Below, piece by piece: positions 1-10,000 of a stretch of 22,663 nucleotides of DNA. The notes under the pieces are model-generated. The model saw nothing but the letters and a program-made list of their open reading frames with translations. It made no database searches and had not been told where the DNA came from. How positions within the stretch are numbered: the stretch's first letter is position 1; the number at the start of each line of letters is the position of its first letter. Source of the DNA: Phoronis ovalis (Eukaryota; Phoronida; Phoronidae); the NCBI GenBank assembly GCA_028565635.1, contig JAOXYB010085497.1, positions 1 through 22,663 of the forward strand, read 5' to 3'. The position numbers and the translations under genes are program-made.

Positions 1-482
1 GTGAATATATGTTGATTCAACGTATAATAAAAAAACGAAGTAATAAAAGAGACAGGCATGCGCCAACTCATTTTCATTACTTCTACTGTACTTATAAAAC
101 ATGTATGCTTCATATTAATAATATGCCATTCCTTTCGCTCAAATAGCTAATTTAAACAGCGTACAATGATGATTCTTAGAATCGTCGTTGTCTTGTTTTA
201 TCTTGATATGGGTATAATGCATTCTTCAGTTTCTAATTTTACAGTGTTATCATATTATTCATGTTTATTTTTTTGGGAGCTTGCTTTTTAGGATCAGTCT
301 TAAACTACAATTTTAAATACCATACACAAATGTTTTGCTTTTTAAGGCATTAAGACATATTTCATGATGTAATAAGGGTTGTTCGTTTTAAAATGCTTTG
401 ATATGCATTTGATCTGGCAAGTCTTATTACTTAATTTTTTATAGTCTGTGCACGCATTTATCTCAAGGCCAAACCTTGTTTA

Positions 483-866
483 CCCGGGGGGGGTACTCAA
501 CGTTTTTTGACTACGGGGATGTGCCGCGGAACCCAATCCAAAATTTTAGCTTGTGGTAGTAAACCCAATCCAAATTTTTGAAATTTTAGGGTAGCAATCC
601 AAATTTTGTGAAATATAAGGGTAGCAATCCAAAATTTTAAAATATTTAAGTAGCAATCCTGCAGACCAAATTCCAAAAATCGTTTTACGGATACAAACCT
701 AAAATTAATCCAAATTATTTGCTGAAGCAGCGGGTAGCAATCCAAATTTTTGAATTTCTTTACGGTAGCAATCCAAAAAATACAGTAAGAAGTATACAAT
801 CCAAATCCAAAATTTTTAACTGGGCTGCACACCCCCACCAAAAAAAACCTCGAGTACCCCCCCGGG
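483..866. mobile_element. 384-bp miniature inverted-repeat element with 8-bp target duplication
   Basis: Ends are inverted copies: CCCGGGGGGGGTACTC at the left, and GAGTACCCCCCCGGG at the right. The element is flanked by exact direct repeats CTTGTTTA at 475-482 and 867-874. An 8-bp duplication is characteristic of hAT-type transposition. The inside has no transposase; it is made of degenerate repeats of GGGTAGCAATCCAAAATTTT and a CpG-containing start (GGGGATGTGCCGCGGAACCC). It lies in the intron or flank upstream of the first visible exon of the left-hand gene. Confidence 0.8.
550..790. repeat. Degenerate internal tandem repeat (GTAGCAATCCAAA units)
   Basis: The motif GTAGCAATCC followed by AAATTTT-like sequence recurs at about 591, 631, 651, 735 and 766, with an older variant (GTAAACCCAATCC) before them. 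Spacing is irregular (20 to 85 bp). It forms the body of the miniature element and makes long but meaningless open frames. Confidence 0.7.
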
Positions 867-1235
867 CTTGTTTATCCTTCAAATTTTGGCATTTTTTCCT
901 TTTTAAACATTTTCATTAGAAAAAGTCTGACCCACTTGGTTTTTATGGGCTTTTGTCCATTAAGCCATATTTTTAAATAAAAATTAAAAAAACAGCCCTA
1001 CCTACTGAATTTTTGTGCATTAAGCAACTTATCTTTTCGGTATGGCCTAACCTTGTTTGATTAATATTTAGATTACAATGAAGATGTCAATTTTTATTAC
1101 TGGATAATTACTCTGTTAGTGATTTGTTATTATCAGGTGATCTGTTACTTCTGTACATACCACTTTGACTTGTATGCATTAATTAGACTAATGAACGTGA
1201 AGTAGCTGAAGCTAGTGTTGTCTTCCATTTTACAG

Positions 1236-4200
1236 GTAATGCCGCTTATGCCATTGCTAACAGTGTACATGATAATGAGATGAAGCTCCTACTGTTGCCC
1301 ACTTACACCATTGCTTTACTAATGACTGAAGGGTACTGACATTACTTATTGTTTTAAGTATATTTTTGAAGTAGCAGTTACGGCAGACTTGATTTGATTC
1401 AGTAATTTTATTATTTGAAAAGTGCTTAATACCTCGGCATGTTTAAACAATATGCCACCAAAAACAACAATGGTGACTTCCACACACAGGTAAAAAAAAG
1501 CAAGCTATTTGCAACTTAATTTCTTATAAATTGTGTGACCAGATCTGAAGGATTTCTAGATCATATTTTTATGTTAATGTATTTTTGTTTTTAGGAAATA
1601 TATAGATATTGTGAAGCAGTTGTCCATTTTGGCCCAAGAACAAGAAGATATTGCTACTCACTGTTGGTACTATGCCTGCTGTCTCAATATCACCCTAGAA
1701 ATAGGTACTAAGTTTAATTATGGATTATATGTTGATAACATTGCTCTGTCTTTGTATTTGCTGTAACGTCTGTGATTATATTATAGCACGCTGCCATATA
1801 CTTCATTGTTAATCATTAACGTCGTAATGTTACGCATGTACAATCATTCAGTTTTTTAAAACTGGCCAGAGTACTATTTTTCATTAATTTTTTTGCTGCT
1901 ATTAAATGTTAATCTTAGCTGTCTTTTTTGTCCTTTAATTCGATTGTCACTCCTTCGTTTCTATTTTAAACGGAGCCTATTTTTAGAAATTAATATTAAA
2001 CAAAGCAATAATGTAAATCATAAATAACTGAAAAGATGAGTTCTCAGGTGAACATAATTGCCACCATGTTCAGTCATGCCTAAAGAGTTAAAGGTCATAT
2101 TCAAATAGACAGTGCGATCCAGTTGTACTTGTCCATGTGGAGTGATTTCAATGCTGATTATGGGCAATGGAGAATTATAATGGTGATTTGCAAAAACAAG
2201 AACTTTTTCTAAAAACGGCACATGGAAAATTATGAAATTTTGAATACTGTTAGATTTTATATCACTCATGCTGATAAAAAAATGTTTCAACTTTTTTTCT
2301 ACTAATTAAAAACGTTAAAAATAACAGATGCAAATTGCAGGGTGACATACAAGTTGGATATACTATAAAACAAATACTCCTCAGTAAGAAACCTTTGCTA
2401 AATGATCTGAGGTATAACAAAATTAAGTATCGTTAAAATATATTGAGTCACTGCTTCATGATAGATGAGTGAGATGTTCTTTGTATTTTGGTCACTGTGT
2501 TTCAATTATAGTAACTTCTGACTAAAATGAGTAGAACTTTGCTAGATCAATTATATTTCTCAAATATTGATCTTGTAGGATACAAACTAGAATCTGCTAA
2601 TCAGTGTACAGTCTTTGCTGATGAATGTATGCAAGAGTTAACTGTCTTTTCTAGAGATTCAACTCCCCGTTTCTTTCTTTTCACTTGCCTTGCTGTGTGG
2701 TATGTATGCATACAATCTGTATCTTGATAGATGTCTTGCTTTTTCACTTACATATATAACATTGTTATATCTATAGAATGTAAACTATTCTCTTGCCTTC
2801 CAATCATCTTTCAAAATCTATTTTGACTATACTTGTTTACTTGTGTATCATAGAGTTCCTGTAACACAATACCATTGTTTTAAGAATTTGAATTCTATCT
2901 AAGCATGCTTTAAATCTCGTATTGTTTCAATCTTTATATTTTAAATCAAGGTGCTCAAGATGCCAGCTTTGGAAAGAGACAGATAACTGGTTGCAAAAGG
3001 CAGAAGCAGAAATACCAGAAAAACTGGAGACCTTCCTTGTACTGCATAGTTACTGTAAATGTTTGGAGTGTGAACTTGTTGCCTTTGCTCATGCTGTTGG
3101 TGTTCCTGGGGCAACCAGCAAGGAGGTACAGAAACTGGAAGACATGAAGAAAAGGGTGAAGAAGGTTAGATATTGTGAGAGAAGTGACAGCATAATACAA
3201 AGAAATAAGAAGTTTAACTAGCAGCACTTAACACAAGATCGCCAACAGTGATATAGCTGTAGTTTTAGAATGAGTGTAGATATTATGCGTGGAATTATCT
3301 CATCTGATATTCATTCATTTGTTCACGAGTTATTTCCCATGTCAGATAGCGTTTACCTGGGAAACATATTACTGTTAGCAGTAGGAAGTTGGCCCGTGCA
3401 CACTTGTTTCATTATCTGGGGTTTACAGTTGGTTAATTGTTGTCTTGGTCTGGAGAAGACCTTCTAGCATAGAAAATTTACCTAAACAGCCGGCCAAACG
3501 TTAGTCTCTCTGTTCGTTCTTGATATGATCAATAGGTAGTGCCAAGTTACTGTCCATTATTTACAAAGTGAGGGACAGAAAGTCAAAGCACCATCTTGAA
3601 AATGAAGTACAAAATAAAAATACAGATAAGTAAATCAACTATGGAACAGCAAAGCTGCAGATATAATAAGTGCTGGTAACCTCTAGCAGAAGCAACAGCT
3701 AAGAAATAATCCTTGTTTGCAGATTAATTTTCCAAATAGAACTTTCCAAATAGAATTCATTGACACCTTTTAAACATTTTTAAGTACTTCCTCTCTTTTT
3801 TCAGTATTTCCTCAGGCTTGAAATTGCTTGTGTTGTATTTCCCGTCTTCATGTCACGTTATCAGATTTTGAATGCCTATTGGATAGCATTACAGAATAAA
3901 GGTCATTTGTCATCTGCCCAGAAAGAACTTCAAAAAGCCATCAAAACAAGTGAAAGGTTTGGGAACAAGCTTGACAGTGCCTGGGCACAACATAATTTGG
4001 ATTCCTGGACAGCCAAACCAAGTAAAATTGACTGGCTTGATTATGTGACCAGTGACAGGAATTTTGCAGATCACAATGCAATTAAGGATCCAGTCAGGTA
4101 AAATGAACATGATCTATTTTATAATATTTAGCAGTTATGTAAATAATAGACTGCTATAACAGGCAAGCCCTTGTGCAACTTCTGATATCAAATAAAATCA

Positions 4201-4358
4201 AATGTTCGTAACATATTTAGATCTAGAAAGAACCTGATCATTTCAAAGAAGTCATTTTTTTACCCAAAACGTACTCTGAATCTTTTGTTTGCAGACCAAC
4301 ACTGCAACTGCCATACATACATCGCATGGAGAGGCCCAACGGTGTCCTGAATAGTTAG
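1236..4358 (+). CDS. C-terminal six exons of a TPR-like protein, tentatively adenylate cyclase type 10-like (5' partial)
   Basis: Exons 1236-1332, 1595-1704, 2579-2699, 2951-3164, 3805-4097 and 4295-4358 (TAG at 4356-4358) join in frame through GT-AG introns of phase 2, 1, 2, 0 and 2. The first exon is entered in phase 1, so the gene begins left of the window. The joined 299 residues are helical and rich in Trp, Cys and Leu, with TPR-like segments such as HDNEMKLLLLPTYTIALL and GHLSSAQKELQKAIKTSERF. There is no signal peptide, membrane segment or catalytic motif. The pattern recalls the long C-terminal repeat region of soluble (type 10) adenylyl cyclases, which make cAMP in response to bicarbonate; the cyclase domains would be upstream and are not visible here. 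The exon chain is strongly supported by phase agreement. The family name rests on recall and is tentative; another TPR protein is possible. Confidence 0.7.
1705..2578. other. Intron of the left-hand gene holding an unexplained minus-strand open frame
   Basis: A minus-strand frame at 2290-2018 encodes 90 residues of mixed composition (for example SPLPIISIEITPHGQVQL). No family is recognised and no convincing splice sites join it to anything. The remainder is AT-rich. It may be a transposon or pseudogene remnant, or chance. Confidence 0.35.
3165..3804. other. Intron of the left-hand gene (640 bp)
   Basis: GT-AG intron in phase 0 with a strong pyrimidine tract before 3805. I see no feature inside. 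Confidence 0.7.
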
Positions 4359-4508
4359 CAAGTCATAGATGTACCACCAAATGTGACATTTTGTTACATT
4401 CAATTATTTTATTACAAAAGCAGAGTTACTTTGGTTTCTAAAAATCAAGTTTTGTTAGGAAAAGGTAGCAAGATTTTCTTGTTTTTAAGTTTCTATTCTT
4501 GTGTAATT

Positions 4509-4514
4509 TTTATT
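4509..4514 (-). terminator. Candidate polyadenylation signal AATAAA for GALNT7
   Basis: TTTATT on the plus strand reads AATAAA for the minus-strand gene, about 1.07 kb past the TGA; another is at 4408-4413. If used, the GALNT7 3' UTR would overlap that of the left-hand gene. Confidence 0.25.
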
Positions 4515-4748
4515 TCTACTACCCATTAAATTACAGTTCTTGTTATTAGTAAATGAAGTACAGTTTTACAGTTTGCACTTTCAGTTTAAGATAAATTAAG
4601 TTTTAAAACTTTACAGTCGTATTTTTTTACAAGTACCCAATGCCAGCAAGCTGCAATCATTACATAAAAAAATTGTTTACAACACACAAACTCTATGCAC
4701 AAAATTGGATAACACAGTACGAAAAATACAGTACATAAGTACGTAAGC

Positions 4749-4754
4749 AAATAA
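4749..4754 (+). terminator. Candidate polyadenylation signal AATAAA for the left-hand gene
   Basis: First canonical AATAAA on the plus strand after the TAG stop at 4358, giving a 3' UTR of about 400 bp. A weaker ATTAAA is present near 4526. Neither can be confirmed without transcript ends. Confidence 0.4.
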
Positions 4755-4850
4755 AATTCAAAATGTTAAAAAGTCACTTCTTGCAATATCTACATTTACA
4801 GCAAGCGAACCTATATTCTTGGGTAACGATTATACCATACCCTCAAGCAG

Positions 4851-4943
4851 ATTATATTTCACAAGGACCACATTTGGAATTCTTGCTCTCGTTACCAAGC
4901 TCATTTTATCACAATGACCACATATTTGGAATTCTTGCTCTGG
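4851..4943 (+). repeat. Two-copy imperfect direct repeat of about 40 bp
   Basis: CACAAGGACCACATTTGGAA followed by TTCTTGCTCTCG at 4860-4891 recurs as CACAATGACCACATATTTGG followed by AATTCTTGCTCTGG at 4910-4943. It lies between the convergent 3' ends of the left-hand gene and GALNT7. Confidence 0.7.
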
Positions 4944-5237
4944 CTACATTTTAAGTAGTTGTACATATTCAAAATATTTAATTGTAATACTACAAGCAAA
5001 ACATTAGAACTTGACAAAGCTTGTTGATGGTTGGTGCTAAATTTTACATTTAATTATTACTACCAGATGAGTCCTTTACTATTAAAGCTGACAGCAGACA
5101 CTATGGAAGCAAAAGGAACCATTGAAAGCAAATGCAAGATTTTAAAAACACATAAGATGTAAAAAAAAACCTATTGATCCATAATTTTTTTTTTTAAAGG
5201 TAATCCACCCTACTTAACCACCAAGGACTTGAACCGT

Positions 5238-5354
5238 CAATCCACACTCTTGCACCTGTTTCCTACCATTCAAACATTTTCCCGGGTTTTGCACCAAATT
5301 TCCGCTACTCAAACCATCATATCCGCAGATTTGTGCAAGCATGAATGTGGATTG
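5238..5354. repeat. Inverted repeat (stem-loop) in the GALNT7 3' flank
   Basis: CAATCCACACTCTTGCAC at 5238-5255 pairs with GTGCAAGCATGAATGTGGATTG at 5333-5354, with a few unpaired bases. The loop is about 77 bp. It lies 229 bp after the GALNT7 stop codon, so it is likely in the 3' UTR. It could be an RNA hairpin or a small transposon remnant. Confidence 0.5.
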
Positions 5355-5582
5355 ATAGTTTGCGTCCACGCTTGTTAGGTAGGCCTAGTAATGAAAGGAA
5401 CAAGCATTTATCTGCAAAAAAATATTTTGTAGTTAAAGTGCAGTTCAAACCTGAAACCCGTATCTCGGTTATAGTGATGAAGTTCAATGTTTATGATTCA
5501 AAATACCGACATCAAATGTATGCGTGCAAGTGCATCCATAGAGCAATATTGTACTGGAATGTAATGTTTATGCTTAATATGA

Positions 5583-7007
5583 TCATGACCATGTCCGTAT
5601 CATATTTATATCCCATTGTTGTTGTGTTAAAGATGCATCACAAGGGGCCAGCTGTAGCTGTGATCCTGAATTGGACTGTAAACATTTTGCGAGTTTTTTG
5701 TGCATAATTTGTCCGGTACTCTGAAAGGATAAAGAAGATTTGCACGATTATCATGCTTGTACAGTTACTATTATAATTATTGCTCTTCAGTACAGTCTAA
5801 AAACTACTCTTTAATACCCAAGGAATGACAACATGGTAAATAACAACTGAAGAATGATACAATAACAAATAAAATGTCTTAACAGAGATCCCCATGTTAT
5901 TTTGTTGAAACATCCCCAAAATATTACTTTCTTCCTTATATAAATTTTATTAACCAACTTTTCCTGTGTCAGAAACATTTCTAAAAATGGTTGCATATTA
6001 ACAAGTCGTCATGAAAGAGGTTAAATCGTGAAAATTACTTTCAGTATCTACCTGGTGAAACTTAGTTGACATGGTAGTTCTAGTGAAATTTAGCCATAGT
6101 AAGGAACTAGATAATTATACAGTTATTACCTGATTCCAATCCCAGAATCCTGTTGGCTGTACAGGACAAAACTCAACTTTTAAAACATCATTCTGTGCCT
6201 CTATGCAACGTTCTCCCATACCAAGCTGACCCTCCACATTAAGGCGGTATAACTAGAGAATATTAAGATGTCATAATCACTTACATGGCAGGTCAAAGAG
6301 CAGATTGTCTATTTTAAAATAAAAGAATTTTGGATATTAAAATTACAAATTTATTTAAAAACTAAGAAAAGTCTCGAGGTGTTTAAAAAATAGGAACAAA
6401 AGTGATATTACCATGATTGTTCTCAACACTTGCATTCCAAAAAAAAATTTATACTAAACCAAAAGTCAATTACAGGTGCTGTTATGTTTTTCCTACTTTA
6501 TACATGTATCTGTTACTTTGGTGAGTTGAACATTGTATTAATTTCTTTTAAGATATTTAATGAGATTGTAACTCATACTACACTAAGTTCATGATCCTAA
6601 CTGAAAACCTGCATTATACTGATTTTCTTAATCATTTCTCTTTGTGCAACTCCGTAGTTTTTAACTGTTTCTACTCATTGGCCATATCCACAAAAAATAC
6701 AACATTTCTTTATTTTGTGGGTATTCTTCATTTCATAAACAACCAACATTTCCCTTGACTGTTTCAACAAAATGGTGGATGATATAATCATTGTTAATTG
6801 TAACACCCGTTACGTAGTGTACAAATGAGACACAATTACAAGATGAAAAGTACACTATCCAGAATTTATGAGAAGACCTTTTACTAAATATTTTAACAAA
6901 GCATGTACCTGATTTCCTCCATAATGATGACATCTACTAAGTCCCAGTCTACTCCCAACTTGGCCTCCCATGGAATCCATACATTCCAAACCATCCCTCA
7001 TTTTAAT
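5583..7007 (-). other. GALNT7 ricin-type lectin domain exons
   Basis: Three exons map one-to-one onto the alpha, beta and gamma repeats of the C-terminal beta-trefoil lectin. Alpha has the sugar-binding Cys-x-Asp motif (ECMDSMGG) and the GGNQ turn. Beta has RCIEAQ and ends WDWNQ. Gamma has KCLQSN and the QxW-type TQQQW. Only alpha keeps the Asp of the CLD motif. The last exon ends in a short tail, DINMIRTWS, before TGA. Confidence 0.85.
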
Positions 7008-10000
7008 CTGAAAAAAATATAAAAATAGATCAGTCAAGCAGATACACCTAAATGGTATTTTAATGGTACACAGTGCTAGGACATGTACGTCATGGAGGCT
7101 ATAATTATTTGGCATAATTTGCACAAATCTGATTTCCCAGTATGAACAACAAATAAGCTGACAACTAGCTTACTTCAGAGACTTTCATCACTGAGGTATA
7201 TATATGATTAAGCGGAATTGCAAACTTCATTTTTCTGGCTCTACAGTTTGCTAAAATATTTTTACTTACCTCCCCCCAAGCTTTGTTAGGAGGTGGAGGA
7301 GGGAACCGTTCAGGAACTTCATAAGCAACATTCTCCATGAACCATTTGAAACTTTTACAATTATGATCTTTTTTAAACTGTAATTGAGCGGTAATGTTCC
7401 CTATTGGAAAACCACGTATAGTTGGTTCTCTGGTATAGAAATATTCCTTATATTCATCATCTAACCAAACTTCCACAACTCTCATGTAGTTCTGCAATAC
7501 AATGTGGCATAATGGATCCCTAGTTGCCATAATTCACCAGATGATAATATAACACTGACTGAGTGCAATAATATATGGATTACTGCACTATTCTTAATTC
7601 TGAAACTTAAAACATATTCTAAATGTTTAAAGTGGTATGGTTAAGTTAGCCATGCTTACAAATTACAGCTTGTTATAGTGCAATTTAGTCTATTAAGTAA
7701 TTTTAATATTATTTTCATTCAACATTTTAATCTGTTGGGCTACTGTGTTACATGCTGATAAATATGAAGACTTTACCATTAAAATAACTGGTATTTTTGG
7801 ATTGATATTTCCAAATCCGTAAGGCATATGATTTCTGTAGACATGGCCTATTCTTGAACATGGTACCCATTCTATACTGCCTCCACACTGCCAAATCTGC
7901 AATCAGTAAAACAGCAATATAATTCATAATATACAGTATTAAGCAATCAAAATACACATTCTCAATAAAATTAAATAAGGCAAATTTAAAATCCAACTAG
8001 GCCTTGAATGTATAAATTTAGCAAATCTGTGACAAAATCTAAACAAAAAAAAGAAGTCATGTATTTATAGTGCTTAGCAGTCCAAGCAGCTATTATGCAA
8101 TAACTCACTAAATTCATAAACTTATCTAAATTCTAAATTACTGCTTGTTTTTCCTTGTATGAGACCATCCTTACTTTAAATGAGAGTTCAAAATTCTCTC
8201 CACCCCAGATTAGCATTCCAGGATCATATGCACCAAGTTCAAAGAAATACTTTCTATCCATTGCAAACAAACCTCCAGCATGTGTTGGGGCTCTGAAATA
8301 AGTATTAAATTTAACAGACAATGTGATTTAAGAGCAGCAGCCTCATGTTTGAGGACTGGAACACAGATTTTTGCTTCATAGTAAACTAGTTATTGTCCTA
8401 TCCTGTTAACATGTGTTGCCTGGAGTTAGTTCACAAGGATACCTCTAAGACAAATTCTCATAAAATGAATGAGCTAATATTCAAGAACACACCACAGTAA
8501 ACATGGGACACCACGAACCAGGCCTATCTACAAAGGGAGAGTGTAATGTTCTATAAATAAATCTCCGTGTCTATATAGAATCTTACTTGTACGGTTCACT
8601 GTGGTGCTCTCTTCGCTTTAGTTCTCTATCTGGTACTACAGATTCTTTGTAGAGGAACCCCCACTCAAATATACCACGGTGGTGTTGTTGGCTATAAACA
8701 GGTCTATACAAGAATGTATTCCAATCAATTCCATCTATGGTTGGTACAGCCATTATAGTTCTAAAATTAATTGGCACAAAGTGATATTCAGTTAATACAA
8801 TCTAGATACTCAAAAGTGCACAATTTTTATTTTTGTTGCAAATTCATCTGAAGCTTCTACTTGTACCTGAACAGCTCAATAACAGTTAAATTTTTTTAAG
8901 TACCAAATTATATAGTACATGCACTGTACTGTTTCAAATGCACAGTGAGAGTTAGCTTTTATGATTATATATGTTATTTCTGAGTCATTTTTATTACACA
9001 AATTTTGTGTTCACAACCCTGAGCATTTTTTATCAACATTTTTTTTCTTAGAAACCTGGACATTACATCAATATCTGTTTTTACAACAAATATTAGTATG
9101 ATAGCATGTGGAATACCTACCTATCATATGCAATTCTGGCTAATAAGGGCACCAACCAGTTCTTATTGCACTCACAATGCGCATCAAGGAATATGATAAC
9201 ATCTCCCTTAGCATATTCTGCTCCAGCTGTCCTAGTCTGGATTAAACCCAAACGTTCCTTGTTGCGATACAAGTTGACCAAGCCTTCTGGAAAACTTTCC
9301 TTGATGTAGTTCTCTAACTCTTCTTTAAGGTGAGCTGTAGGAGATGGTAATAAATTATAAAGAGCGTCTATTACGAAAAAGAGGCGTCATTAGTATCTGC
9401 ATTTCAACCTGTATGTCAAATATTTTAGAATAAAATTATGCATGTCAATAGCCCTTAGTAAAGTTTCTTAATGAGACAAATGAACGCTAATTTTCAACCT
9501 GATTTTGTGCCTATTGAAGTACTTACATTTGTCGCTGAAATCGTCAACCATAACAACTTCTTTAAGGTACTGAGGTGGACTTGTATTAATAACACTGTGT
9601 ACTGTTCTCATAAGTGTAGAGAAACCTTCATTATGAAATACTAAAATAACACTAGCTGTGGGTAATTTCTCTGGGTAGTGCCAATATTTACATCTGCAAT
9701 ACAGAGAATAATAAAGTAACACACATTGAAATTTCCAGAAAACTTTGTGCTTGTGCATCTTATTTCCTGTAAAAAAATATATACGGAGTATTTAACACAA
9801 TATCACTGTGAAATAGGTTATTGATTCAAAGCGTTACTGCCACTTTTAGCATGATTGTTGTACTTTTGAAAACAATATGTGTGACCAAATTGTTACAAAA
9901 TTCAAATTTGCAAGTCGTGATAAATCAAACATTTAATTAGATATTATACTGTAAAGAAAATAAACATATTTTCAACATAAAGTATTGTACAAGCTGTTAC

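Larger units (their letters stand above)
1..1235. other. Upstream intron or flank of the left-hand gene
   Basis: AT-rich sequence with no exon that I could support. It ends in a good acceptor (TTCCATTTTACAG) before 1236. Besides the 384-bp element at 483-866 I see only poly-T/A tracts and a repeated CCTTGTTTG/CCTTGTTTA phrase at about 474 and 1051. Confidence 0.5.
4359..5582. other. Convergent 3' flanks of the left-hand gene and GALNT7
   Basis: 1224 bp between the two stop codons. It contains candidate poly(A) signals on both strands, the 40-bp direct repeat and the stem-loop at 5238-5354. The plus-strand open frame that starts at 5345 is not a gene; its far half is antisense to the last GALNT7 exon. 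Confidence 0.6.

Noticed and set aside
497-841. 114-codon minus-strand open frame
   Set aside because: It lies wholly inside the miniature element and its protein is a translation of the GTAGCAATCC repeat (recurring FWIAT/FGL phrases). No domain.
5345-5707. 120-codon plus-strand open frame
   Set aside because: Its right half is antisense to the last GALNT7 exon (5583-5720), which has lectin motifs, a proper acceptor and phase. The start lies in the inverted-repeat segment.
9106-9309. 67-codon plus-strand open frame
   Set aside because: Antisense of the GALNT7 exon encoding the DAH metal-binding motif.
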